Of a DNA stretch of 64,000 nt, positions 52,852-63,060 are shown piece after piece (position 1 is the first letter of the stretch; every line of letters begins with the position of its first letter). Source of the stretch: Acholoe squamosa (Eukaryota; Annelida; Polychaeta; Phyllodocida; Polynoidae); contig OX439038.1 in NCBI GenBank assembly GCA_949317995.1, positions 4,048,001 through 4,112,000 of the forward strand, in the 5' to 3' direction. The notes beneath the pieces were generated by a model, which saw nothing but the letters and a program-made list of their open reading frames with translations, did no database searches and had not been told where the DNA came from. The translations under genes and the position numbers were made by a program.

Positions 52852-54213
52852 TCACGCGCAGAGATCAAAAATTCTTCTGCTAAAGGTTCTACCACCCTTA
52901 ACCACTTGCGAGCAGAAAGACATAAGGCCACCTATCCTTTCAAGATTCTTCTTCGAAATAAATTTCTTGCTAACATTCTCCATCAAAATATTTTTCATCT
53001 TAGCCAATTTATCTTCTGGCAAGGATAATACCAGATTAACAGAGTCTATATTAATACCAAGAAATTTACAGGTTTGTGAAGGATCCGTTACTTTTTCCCT
53101 CGATACCACGAACCCCATATGCTGCATGCATTCCATGAGGATATTCCTTTGACATAAACATTCATCATAAGTATCAGCAACTATGATAAAGTCATCTAGA
53201 TAATTTACAATTTTTTCTACACTGTAGAATTTTGCCACCTCCACAATAAAATCAGAGATCCTATTAAAAATATATGGAGCACATTTCAGACCAAAAGTTA
53301 ACCTGTTGCTCACATAATAGTCCTCACCATGCCCAAAATCCCATCTAAAACCTTGCATGGTCGTGTGAGGTGCATACACATTTATAGACCTATACGCTGA
53401 CTTTAAATCCACCACACTCATGAACTCGTTCTTCTCTAACTGAGCAGTCACCGTACTAATATTATTATAAGAAAAAGTTGAGCTAGTGGTATCCATAAAA
53501 TTATTAATAGAAATTTTATCAGGCATACTGCAGTCAGTTATGGGTCTTAACCTGCCATTTGATTTTTCTACACCACCTAGAGCATGGATACAACGAGGTT
53601 TACTATCACTCTTTGAGACTAGACCAGCTTCCAACTCGTCTAACAATATACCACAATATTCATTATAGAATTTCCCCTCGAGGATTGATTTATAATTTTT
53701 ACAATCGTAAGACGTATTGCAATCAGGATCCACTATCCTGAACCCCTCTACAAAGCCCTGCCATAAGAATAATGCTTCTTTATCATTTATATTAATGATA
53801 CCTCTCTGAGTTAAATAAGGAGCAATCCTGCATGGCTGAATTTGAGACTTTTTACCATGAATATAATGTACACAATCGCACACACCATTTATACAGCTAT
53901 CATACACTTCAATGTCAGGTAGATTTTCAACAGCGACAGTATACAAAGGTTTAACCTTGCCCTGTACTGGGCCACTATATGATAAATCCAAACCAACAGA
54001 GTTGGAATTAATATTAATATCATTTTCAACATCCCTTCTTAGACCTGGCACACTGATATCAATCAGAGAGACCAAATCTACCTCTCCAGCATTAACTACA
54101 CCAACACCCCGAGCTGGAGCAGCGGGTGGAGGCGAACTAGCGTCTACCAAACCTACTATACATGACTTTGACATCGAAACATTGTCACACATAGGACCCC
54201 GCTCACCTGTCAA
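52852..54213 (-). CDS. Ngaro-like reverse transcriptase
   Basis: The RT copies element RNA into DNA. A 453-codon frame, opened by an alternative TTG; the first ATG is 7 codons in. Motifs: HALGGVEKSNGRLRPITDCS (fingers), motif A SVVDLKSAYRSI with D at about 269, RLTFGLKCAPYIFNR (motif B), YLDD at about 338-341, and CKFLGINIDS. The sequence resembles the Ngaro/PAT branch more than the DIRS1-like RT at 45387-45842. The first 150 residues are not recognised. Both catalytic sites look intact. It ends at TGA 52852-52854; the RNase H follows in frame. Gag lies upstream in the same frame beyond two stops. Confidence 0.88.
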   Translation of the reverse strand: MTGERGPMCDNVSMSKSCIVGLVDASSPPPAAPARGVGVVNAGEVDLVSLIDISVPGLRRDVENDININSNSVGLDLSYSGPVQGKVKPLYTVAVENLPDIEVYDSCINGVCDCVHYIHGKKSQIQPCRIAPYLTQRGIININDKEALFLWQGFVEGFRIVDPDCNTSYDCKNYKSILEGKFYNEYCGILLDELEAGLVSKSDSKPRCIHALGGVEKSNGRLRPITDCSMPDKISINNFMDTTSSTFSYNNISTVTAQLEKNEFMSVVDLKSAYRSINVYAPHTTMQGFRWDFGHGEDYYVSNRLTFGLKCAPYIFNRISDFIVEVAKFYSVEKIVNYLDDFIIVADTYDECLCQRNILMECMQHMGFVVSREKVTDPSQTCKFLGINIDSVNLVLSLPEDKLAKMKNILMENVSKKFISKKNLERIGGLMSFCSQVVKGGRTFSRRIFDLCA

Positions 54214-54234
54214 ATCCTATTCTGATTTGTTTAC

Positions 54235-55290
54235 TTAACAATCCAACTTATTATGGCCTGATTTGGTACATGAACTGCACACATGCCTATACTTGCATGG
54301 GTCCCTAGTACAACCTTCAGCCCTGTTAAAAGCATAGCATGAATTTGTAGAGACTTTAAACTTCCCAGAATTTTTCGATTTGGTTGAATATGCCTTCTGA
54401 GCTTGCACTGTCCCGTAATAGGACAAGTGACGAAGGATATCAGAGTTTTCAATCATAGCAAAGGCATCCAAACCATCAGTATTGGCTCTGTCCCTAACGG
54501 ACTTGTCATATGCTACTAAGGCTTTTACAGTGAAAATTTTTGTGTCTGACTTTTCAACCAACATCTGGAGATGCCTAAGCATGCCCTCCACATCGTCTCC
54601 GTCCTTGTAATAATCTATAATGAATTTGATATTGACCAATATAAGCTTTTCAATGCTGTCGACTTTATCACGTTTTTTCATGAATTGTTCGTGGTCAAAC
54701 TCACCAATTTTTTACTTTGCGAGATGGCGATGAATTGACGAGTCCATTGACGACCCTCTTGACGAGCTGGGACTCCTGTGACGAGCGGTATAAGACGATT
54801 TCGATCTCGTTTGATGACCTCTACGTCCTGCTCTGGTCCACTCGCCGCCATCTTGGTTGCTATGGACGCTGTCGTCGTCATGCTCCCGCTGCAGACCACG
54901 CCCCCGTCGCCTTGGTTTCGCGTCTATCGAATCTTGTTTGTATACAGATGCACGTGCTCTCGCCGCCCCGCTGTCCGCTCCGCTCAAAGGATTCATCTCG
55001 TCCTTACGGGCCCCTTGGCTAGCAATGACATCAAGCAGCATTTTCTTTATATCCAAAAGGTCTTCCTCCATCAAGTCTAGCCTCGTCTAGTCAACAACCT
55101 GACTCTCTCTAGCCTGTGGCGTATTAGGCTGCAAGGGCTCCAGAGCCCCACATAGAGAAGTTAGACTGCTCGAAGATCCCAAATTGGCCGATTCTCTGTC
55201 CGTTTTAGCTGATTTGGCCGATTTTTTCGATGAACCCTTCTTCTTCGCACCTGCAGTAGTTCTTTTCCCCATGCTTGAGCCGATATCCAA
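54235..55290 (-). pseudogene. Ngaro-like gag, one frame with two premature stops
   Basis: Gag proteins package the element RNA. One reading frame from 55290 to 54235 is interrupted by TAG at 55087-55089 and TAA at 54712-54714, with no frameshift. The N-terminus is lysine-rich (KKKGSSKKSAKSAK), the middle is arginine/serine-rich and probably disordered. The C-terminus has a CCCH finger (C-x8-C-x4-C-x3-H, from CYAFNRAEG) followed directly by a CCHC zinc knuckle (C-x2-C-x4-H-x4-C, CSSCTKSGHNKLDC), both nucleic-acid-binding. It ends at TAA 54235-54237, 7 codons before the RT frame, which is in the same phase. Confidence 0.75.
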
Positions 55291-55316
55291 GCAATAATCT
55301 GGAAAAAAACTACTTT

Positions 55317-55525
55317 AAATTTAAAATTTCCAGGGAACACCCAGCGTGGTGTTACCTGTCCAGGTGAATCGAGCCAATTGACGGTTACTTTGAAACCACC
55401 TCTTTTATACCAGTGGGATGTTGACTGGATGTCATACTATGACATCATTGGTATCCATACGAGCTGCAAGTAGTCCCTAACCGTCCGCGGCTAATTATAT
55501 AAATATACACGAGTGTATATAGTAC
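55317..55525 (-). repeat. Ngaro-like split repeat A1
   Basis: Partner of 51225-51434; differences include GGTTAC for GGATAC and GACTGGATG for GACTGTGACG. It ends in GTAC against the TA tract. Confidence 0.9.

Positions 55526-55587
<62 letters not shown>
55526..55587. repeat. (TA)n tract
   Basis: About 60 bp of TA with one G interruption; right edge of the nested insertion. Confidence 0.95.
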
Positions 55588-55592
<5 letters not shown>

Positions 55593-55920
55593 GACCCTTA
55601 GATGGCAGCATGTGGTACAAGGGTTCTCTGAGAAAATAATGATGGATCTTTGGCATCTTTGGAACATGGATATCAGCTATTTCAGTATTTTATTCGAAGT
55701 GTACTTGGATAATATAGTTCTGCAAAAAGTGTGCAGGTCCTGCTGAACTCCCTGATTGCTCATTTGATTATTGCCATAATATTTGTCTGTTTTATATATT
55801 TTTATTTTCATCATTGTACCATTTCTAGTAGCTGGTGGTAAAATATCACACCATGCTCCAGACACCTTCAATAAAACCACACCAACTGGATCTGAGCTAC
55901 TTATACTTATCAACTGATGA
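55588..55920 (-). repeat. repeat family E, right part of the split copy, and flank
   Basis: TTAGATGGCAGCATGTGGTA, GAGAAAATAATGATGGATCT and the flank TACTTGGATAATAT, AAAGTGTGCAGGTCCTG match 61080-61250. Together with 49450-49535 this makes one interrupted unit. Confidence 0.7.
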
Positions 55921-56465
55921 CTCATCTATAGTGACTATTGGGGTTAGGTCATGGAGGCAGCCATAGCCTTAACCTAGAAGTTTCTGTAATAATACAGCAG
56001 GTCTCTACAGGTCAATCAGGAAATAAAATGTTATGTGTTTTCCTTGGTACTGCCCATAAAATAATGTTTATATTTGCTTAACTCACACCCATTATAAGGT
56101 CACTGACTTACTATCAAAGGGGTCTTTAGCTTTTTGATTGCTTCAATGTCAAACTACCAATGTTCAGCATGTGTAAGCAATGTTTGCCTCCAGCTAGCCA
56201 CCTCTGGCCTGATTGACTTTAGAATAGGAGCAATCAGTGTACACCTGTGACATCATGAACACCTCTAAACAAGGCCAAACCCCTGACAGTGAGCAGCGCT
56301 GCTATCAATGGCAATCGTCCCTATAGGTGTGGCTAGGTCATCAGTAAGAGACTGCGGCCAGTAACATACTCTGGAGCCCATCAATGACTAATTGACTTAT
56401 TTTTCGATATAAGTATCACCCACTGTTACTAGGTGGCTTCTGCTGTACACTCGAGGAAATAACTG

Positions 56466-56709
56466 CACTGAAAAACTGGGAAGCACAAAATTAGTCAGTG
56501 CAGACTACTCTAAGTCCTCAGGTTGACGATACCTAAAACTACAGCTTTAGGTTGTCAAAGTGACGACTTTAGGTTGTCATCCTGATCACCTTAATCGTCA
56601 GTATGATGACTTTCTATTGTCAGTTTGACGGGTATATGTAGTCATTTGACCTTAACTACCCTAAAGTCGTCTGTATTGACGAGTTTTAGCCGGCGGCATG
56701 TTTTCTGTG
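56466..56709. mobile_element. MITE family M1, copy 3 (244 bp)
   Basis: Begins CACTGAAAAACTGGGAAGC, contains TTAGTCAGTGCAGAC, CTCAGGTTGACGATACCTA and TACAGCTTTAGGTTGTC, and ends CGGCATGTTTTCTGTG. Confidence 0.8.
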
Positions 56710-57639
56710 TAGCTTTTACCATGAAGCCTCAGATATAACTGTGTTACAAGGGATCTCTGTGAAAATAAAGGTGAAACTTTGTCACAAAGAAACTCACAAT
56801 TGACTTGGTGGCACATTTTTGCAGTGCATGTAGAATGAGTGTAAACATCCTGGTGCATTTTAGAAATTCTCTTTTGAAAGCCAATCAGCACACATACTAA
56901 CTTCAAAGTGACTCCATAAAGAGTGCCTCAGATTCACCTGCTTGCTGTTTTATTTGGTTCATCTGTAGAATCATTACACAGTAACAGATGTGGTGCACTG
57001 TAATAAATGTCGTTGTATTAACAATGCGATTCTTGTGCTATAGTTGTTAGAGATCGATCACTATTTCCATGCAGATTCCTTGCACTACTGCACTGCTATC
57101 TAGGGCTTTATTGTAGAAAGTGCACTGTTTCATTGCAATAAAATTATGGTGATTCACTGTTCAGTTTTACAAGGATCCCTGGAAGATTCAGCAGTTATTT
57201 TTCAAAGTGTGGCAAGACCTTTATAGCTCTACTGTAATACTTCCTTCTCACTTTACTGTCCTTTAAAGTAAAACTCAGGTTTACAGAGCTTTTGTTTTGC
57301 TGGGATTAAAAAAAAAACATGAATGTTCTTTATGCTGTTTTCAAGTATTCCATATTTCAACAACAGGTATTTTTCATCCATGTTTTTCTGAAACCATGCT
57401 TTCTGGGAACTTTCGGGCAAGCATTTCAACATTATTTTCACAGAGATAACTTGTTCCCTACTACTTTATTATGCTCCTATCTGGGACTGTTTTGTCTGTT
57501 GGGTGTATTGATCTCATATGGTGTACATTTATGTATCACAACGACCAATAGGTATGTTGCATTTATGCATCAGAGACCAGCCTACAGGTGTAAACACACA
57601 CCTCTGTACCACAAAGTATGCCAGGGGTCTATTAGGGCC

Positions 57640-57785
57640 ATTTTCCACCACCCGATGTGGTCCCTCTATCTCAGCCGACAGCTGCGCCAAAGTACTAACT
57701 CGGCCTCTGTCGGCCGATGATAGCATAAATTTACTTTGGGTCTATCGGCCGATAGAGGGGCCATATCTTTTAGTGGAAAATGGGC
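57640..57785. repeat. small inverted repeat (TCGGCCGAT)
   Basis: GGGCCATTTTCCACCACCCGA at 57637 is mirrored by TTTTAGTGGAAAATGGGCC at 57767-57785; CTATCTCAGCCGACAG is mirrored by CTATCGGCCGATAGAGG. About 150 bp, probably a MITE. Confidence 0.65.
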
Positions 57786-58320
57786 CTTACTCCATATGTG
57801 TGGAAAGTTAATCTATTGGGCTTCTGTGAGTAGAAGAAAAAATCATCACGCTTGAAGCCAATTGCCAAATTGCCAGATTTGCATTAGAGCAGATTTATTA
57901 CATTTACGATTAATGTCAGTACCGTAAAAGTAAACTTTAATGCAGCTTTTCTAGGATACTTCACAGAGTTATGATACCATAGCGAGGTTTCTGACCTTTT
58001 GACCATTGCCGAGAGAACAAGATCTTACCCTTGGTCTTTATAGATACAGTTCTATATTTATAAAGCAGCCTATAGGCATGAGCATTACACCAGGTCTTCC
58101 AACCCCTCAGTAACATTTACAAAGGGGTTAATGCTCATGTACTCAATGTCCTACCCCCATCCTTCCCATGTAAGGTTAAGGTCATTTCGTCCAACTGCTC
58201 TGCACATCTAGGACCTTGTTCCAATGTTGCCAGAGATCCATTATTACTTTCACAGAGATTCCTTCTACCACTGTGCTGCCACCTCGTGCAAACTGCATTA
58301 CTTCATAGTATGCTGTTCGA

Positions 58321-58323
<3 letters not shown>

Positions 58324-58385
<62 letters not shown>
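58324..58385. repeat. (TA)n tract
   Basis: About 60 bp of TA repeats, again at the edge of a repeat E copy. Confidence 0.95.
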
Positions 58386-58387
<2 letters not shown>

Positions 58388-58849
58388 AATATATAAATAG
58401 TCATATCTTTACCATCCTACTGTTGCTTGTTAAAATGCTGATAGTACTGGGTAACAAAAAAGATGTTGTCCTTTAAATATCTCAAATATCTTTTACAGCT
58501 AAATTGGATTGTACATATATATTGCATTTGCTCTTGAAAACAGCATCTCATTTTCACTAAAACTATTTTTTGGTAACTGTTGTTCTTTTTAAAACATTGT
58601 AAGTGTTCATCTGTATCAATGGTAAGGTTGGGCATGCAGATCCGGGATTTGCTTTTACATATGGCAAATGTTTGCTTTTACACATTAGCATTGTGTCTTT
58701 GAATGCAAATGAAGTGGGAGTGAAGTAGATTTACTGTCGCTGCAAATATACTACAAATAATGAGCGACATGTAACGGAATTCACACATATATCAACCAGT
58801 TTTATATTACAAGCGTTTATCACTCAGCATTCAGAGGAAACATGCTTCT
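58386..58849. other. no recognisable feature
   Basis: Nothing recognised. Confidence 0.4.
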
Positions 58850-59070
58850 AGATAAGAGGGTGAGAAATGAGACTGTAATCATGTCTCTGTTGATATGATT
58901 ATTTACACCCGGAACAAGCACGGTACTCTTGATCAGGAAGTGACATATTGCCCATAGGTGGTAAAACATCAAACCAAACTCCAAGCACATTCACTAGCGA
59001 ACACTCCCATCAGCTCTGAGCTACTTATTACTTTCTACTGAGCAATTTAATCTTAAGGACATTGTGGCTA

Positions 59071-59301
59071 CACTGAGAAAATGTTGTTGCTCACATGAGT
59101 GTAGATCCAGACTCAGGCAATGTCGCCAAAATGAGTATGATTTGATACTCAGGCAAAGCCAGAGTATCATCCAAGGATCAGTCTCAGGATCTGCCTGAGT
59201 ATCATCCAAGGAGCAGGCTGAGTCTCAAATCATACTCATTTTTGCGTGACATTGTCTGAGTCTGGATCTAGACTCATGTGAGTAACAATATTTTCTCAGT
59301 G
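59071..59301. mobile_element. CACTG-type MITE M2 (231 bp)
   Basis: Ends CACTGAGAAAATGTTGTTGC and ACAATATTTTCTCAGTG are inverted over about 77 bp with few mismatches, flanked by TA. The centre holds direct repeats of GAGTATCATCCAAGGA. Confidence 0.85.
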
Positions 59302-60105
59302 TAGGACATCGCTAAAAGACTTTGGCCACTTGTATTCTCTGTAGCCACATCAACCTAACTGTCAATACTCTAGAAATAAATTATCCAAAACCTCACAAGA
59401 AGGGAAGTGGCCCATGCTTAGATATGTTTCAGACAAAATCACTCATACATGATTCTCAAGGCATGCATTCAAAGTAACAACATCGTAATATGGGATTTTG
59501 TAGTTAATACTTAAGACCTTTTCTAATACCGGTAGACTTGAGACTAAATCATTGGCCATACTAACCTTAAGATGACTGCATAAAGAGTGCCTTGGACTCA
59601 CCTGTCAGCTACATATATCTGTTGTGTCTCATTCACCTGTAGAACCATTACACAGTGATAGATCCGTGGGCATGACCTGTAAAGGTTAACATGCAATAGC
59701 TCCTTCCTACTTTATTGTTCTTTATAAAATGAACCTCATGTTTGGGGAGCTTAATGGGAATGAGAAAACATTAATGTTCTTTTTGATGTTTGTGAGTACC
59801 CATATTTCTACAGTGACTAAATGGTATTTATCTCCTAGTTATCAGTGATTGAAGGACTAAGTTATTTCTATCGAGTAGACACTGATCCCCTTTTTACCTG
59901 AACTTGTGCATGATCAAGTCTGTAACTGAGGAGATAAACACCTCTTTGCCACAACATATAGATACCTGTACTTAAGGCAAAGCCACAGGCAGAGGGAGAA
60001 GGTGTGCAGAACAAGCCTCATTAGACAGGGCCCTCCTACTCTAAAGGCACACAGACATGTGGTGATAAGCTAACTGCACTCACATATGCAGCAACAGCTA
60101 CATCT

Positions 60106-60368
60106 GGAGGCCATTTCTCAATGTACTGCGACTGCACACAGCCACTACAATTTAAAAATGCCAAGAATAAGCCAGGCTATCATAGGAACTGGCCTACGAC
60201 TGCTCACTACGATTAGCAGCTATGCACTAATTACATAAGGTTTAGAAGGGCAGTCGTACTGGTGCAGACATTAGGGACTACTAGTTCATGGTGCTGTTAA
60301 GGCCAAATTATTAGGTTCTCACTATGATTTTAAGGACAGCAGTCGTAGTGTGTTAAGAAATGGCCTCC
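60106..60368. mobile_element. MITE M3, copy 1 (263 bp)
   Basis: Ends GGAGGCCATTTCTCAATGTA and AAGAAATGGCCTCC inverted, with ACTGCGACTGC / GCAGTCGTAGT inside. Inserted in the segmental unit: 62940-62960 is the corresponding uninterrupted sequence. Confidence 0.8.
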
Positions 60369-60487
60369 TGGCATTTCTCTTAGATAGCTGTGACAAATAG
60401 GATGTATCCTCATAGGTCTAACTGCACCAAATAAATAAACCAAATATATAGTTGCTTTGTCACAAGGAGAATCTGAACTCAATTTCT

Positions 60488-60750
60488 GAAGGCCATTTCT
60501 GAACACACTACGACAGCTGCCCTTTAAATCGTACTGAGAACCTAATAATTTGGCCATAACAGTACCATGCACTAGTAGTCCTTAATGTCTGCACCAGTAC
60601 AACTGCCCTACTAAACTTTATGCAATTACCGCATAGCTGATAATCATATTGAGCAGTCATAGGGCAGTTCCTATGATAGCTTGGCTCATTCTTGGAATTT
60701 TTAAATCATAGTGGTTGTGTGTAGTCGTAGTACATTGAGAAATGGCCTCC
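60488..60750. mobile_element. MITE M3, copy 2 (263 bp), opposite orientation
   Basis: Same length as copy 1 and reverse-complementary to it throughout (GGCCATTTCTGAACACACTA, TAATTTGGCC, TAGTCCTTAATGTCTGCACC). The two copies are 119 bp apart. Confidence 0.8.
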
Positions 60751-61465
60751 TGAGCAGCCCATTAATCAGCACATGTGTGCCTCTGATAGTCTACCTATAC
60801 TTTGAGACCCCTACTGACTTCAACAGGTTGGCACAACATTTGGTAACATGGGGCCATATACCTTAATTGGTTACAGAGTTTCGGCACTGATGAGACACTT
60901 TCGGGCATCTCTAAAATACTTAATCGCTGTGCAATCACATGCCACTTTGAATAAAAGAAAGAAAGTGTGTGTATATTTTGTTGAGACAGAAGCTTTTGAA
61001 GTCCTCGAAAATGAATATGAACAGAACACCACCATGATTGTATTGCAATGAAATAGTGTACTTTATGCAGTGAACCATCAGATGGCAGCACATGGTACTG
61101 CAGATCTCAGTGAAAATAACAACGGATCTCTGGCAACTTAGGGACAAGGATCTCACTGTTATTTCAATGTGCAGATTTTTATTCAAAGTTTAGTTGGATA
61201 ATATTGTTTGTATTGCATATAGTGTGCAAGTCCTGTTTGACTTTGTGATTGATTATTGTAATAATAATTATATGTTTGTATATTTTCATTTTCATCATCA
61301 CATTGATTCTCGTGCTTGGCAAATTGTTCAATTCAGACCGAGTGAGTCCTAGACATATTAGATATGTTTTTGACTTATGATATTTGGGTAGCAATGACAA
61401 CAAGGTTTCATTGGACCAGGTAGCAAAAACATGCTATCGTTAAAATGTCAGGACCATATGGGTGG
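60751..61465. repeat. repeat E minus copy and flank
   Basis: 60836-60915 (CATTTGGTAACATGGGG, GAGACACTTTCGGGCATCTCT) recurs near 63740-63835. 61010-61145 is a repeat E minus copy without TA tract, the empty counterpart of the insertion site at 49535/55588; 61150-61310 matches 55690-55820. Confidence 0.65.
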
Positions 61466-61568
61466 GTCGGCATAATGCTCCAATGAAGTGATGGCAAACA
61501 GTCTTACCAACACTTCATTGGTGCATCATGCTGACCAACCAACCTGCATCAGTGGCTCTTAAAGGTTT
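61462..61568. mobile_element. degenerate TTAA-family MITE
   Basis: CATAATGCTCCAATGAAGTG and CACTTCATTGGTGCATCATG form an imperfect hairpin, followed by CCTGCATCAGTGGCTCTTAAAGG. Confidence 0.65.
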
Positions 61569-61865
61569 GGGATCAGGTAGTGACATAAGGACCGTAGGTG
61601 ACAAAACATCACATCAAGCTCCAAAAACCTTCACTACAGAGCACACCCATTTGCTCTGAGCTTCTTATCATTATCAACTGAGCGACTCATCTATCAGTGT
61701 GGCCGGGACATCACTAAAAAAGATGGGAAATGAAATTCTCTGTAGCCCCATCAATTATGGCCTAACTACTAATATTGTAGACACAATGAGATGCAGTAAC
61801 TCCTGCCAGGTGGCATATATGCTGTACACTCTAAGAACTAACTCATGAATTTACCAGACATCCTT

Positions 61866-62265
61866 ATGACATTAAAATGGTAAAGGTGAATGATGATTAG
61901 TTTGAGGCGACCATTTCTTCACGAGCGCTTGCTGCCCTTTCACGGGAAGGAAGCGCTCGTAAAGAAGCAGGAGGCTCAAACTAATCAGAGTTCATCTTTA
62001 CATTTATGTCAAGGTGTTTGAGTGGAAAATCAATTGATATTTCATCAGTAAGATTGAAATTAAACCCTTATTCACCTGTCATCTACCCGAAAATACCGTG
62101 TGCCACCATCTTGTTTGTTTACGATTTGAAGCAGTCGCGCATGCGCAATGGACCTATGACATCATCGTGCGGATTTGGCCCTCGTTATTTCACGGCAGGG
62201 TGCAATACGGGGGTTTAGTGCATTGTCAATGGGGCATCGATATTCACCTTGACATAAAAAGTGAA
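61866..62265. mobile_element. foldback element with promoter-like module, copy 2
   Basis: Arms 61879-61930 and 61951-62001 are complementary over about 50 bp with a few mismatches (GATTAGTTTGAG, ACGAGCGCTT). The pattern TGACAT...AAATG, hairpin, TTTATGTCAAGGTG, about 230 bp, CACCTTGACATAAAA matches the layout of 6440-6787, although the arms are unrelated in sequence. Confidence 0.6.
62103..62167. promoter_or_regulatory. promoter-like module (YY1-, NRF1- and CRE-like sites)
   Basis: CCACCATCTTG (62103-62113; reverse CAAGATGGTGG, YY1-like), GCGCATGCGC (62137-62146, a perfect palindrome fitting the NRF1 consensus) and TGACATCAT (62157-62165, CRE/AP-1-like) lie within 65 bp of GC-richer DNA. These sites are typical of TATA-less promoters. 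No downstream gene is recognised, so it may drive transcription of, or be carried by, the foldback element. Confidence 0.4.
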
Positions 62266-63060
62266 TCTGATTGGCATGAGTGTGACTCAGTCATGGCAGG
62301 ATACTGTAAGCAAGGAAGGATGGTGGAAACTGGTTACCCACAATCATCAGACATAATCACTTTAAAGTAACTTCATAAAGAATGTCTCAGGCTCCCATGT
62401 CAGCTACATATATCTGGTTTATTTGGTTCATCTGTAGAATCGTTGCACAGTAGCAGAACTGATGGCATGACTTTTTGAAAGCTCTACTGGAACAGGACCT
62501 GCTCAGGTTACTGTGATTAACAAAAAAACAACCTGCATGCCTGGAGAGCTTTTGGTTTGGTTCACTGCAGATGTTCTGGTGGGAATGAGAAAACATTAAT
62601 GTTCTTTTAAATGTCTGCGAGTCTGCGAGTGTCTCATATTTCAGCAGTGATTAAATGGTATTCATCTCCTTGTTATATGTTATTGAAAGGCTAAATCATT
62701 TCTATCACAAAGACACACATCACGTTTTCAACTTCAACTGGCACATTATCAATCTCCATCTGCTGACAAAAAAGAGAAGATAAATACATCTTTGATAACC
62801 ACTTTGTATAGATCCTCGTCCATAAAAAAATACCCTCATGTGGCCAGACAGAGGAGGCATGCACAAGAAGCCTCCTTAGACAAAGGTTTAGTCTGTAAGG
62901 ACACACAGACATGCTGTAATAGGTTAAAGGCACTCCCATTTGCACTCTCTTAGATAGCAATAACAAATAGGATGTATCGTGATAGGTCTAACTACACAAA
63001 ATAGATAGATGTTTAATTGCTAAGTCACAAGGAGAATCTGAGCTCTCTTTTTTCTTTCCC

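Larger units (their letters stand above)
50929..55525 (-). mobile_element. Ngaro-like tyrosine-recombinase retrotransposon with split direct repeats (4.6 kb)
   Basis: In the coding (minus) direction the order is A1 (55525-55317), gag (55290-54235), RT and RNase H (54213-52162), tyrosine recombinase (52280-51664), B1 (51616-51436), A2 (51434-51225), a spacer of about 114 bp, and B2 (51110-50929). A1-ORFs-B1-A2-B2 is the split-direct-repeat layout of PAT/Ngaro-type DIRS-order elements, which integrate with a tyrosine recombinase and leave no target duplication. A and B repeats differ from their partners at only a few positions, so insertion is fairly recent. It sits in a TA tract. Gag, pol and recombinase all carry lesions, so it should not move by itself. 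Confidence 0.9.
55825..58323. repeat. segmental repeat unit, copy 1 (about 2.5 kb)
   Basis: Blocks shared in order with 58850-60105 and 61570-62960: TGGTAAAATATCACACCATGC, TCTGAGCTACTTAT, ACTCCATAAAGAGTGCCTCAG, TTCATCTGTAGAATCATTACAC, TTACTGTCCTTTAAAGT and AACATGAATGTTCTTT. Contains an M1 MITE and copies of repeat E (57060-57230, 58225-58320). No coding sequence recognised. Confidence 0.6.
58850..60480. repeat. segmental repeat unit, copy 2
   Basis: Shares the ordered blocks described for 55825-58323 and is closest to 61570-63060 (GATCAGG.AGTGACATA, GAATGAGAAAACATTAATGTTCTTTT, AATAGGATGTATC, GTCACAAGGAGAATCTGA). Confidence 0.65.
61569..63060. repeat. segmental repeat unit, copy 3
   Basis: Shares ordered blocks with 58850-60480 and 55825-57300. 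It is interrupted by the foldback element at 61866-62265. Confidence 0.65.

Noticed and set aside
54717..55090. Three overlapping plus-strand frames of 77-101 codons
   Set aside because: They are antisense shadows of the gag frame, whose arginine/serine-rich codons leave the other strand open.
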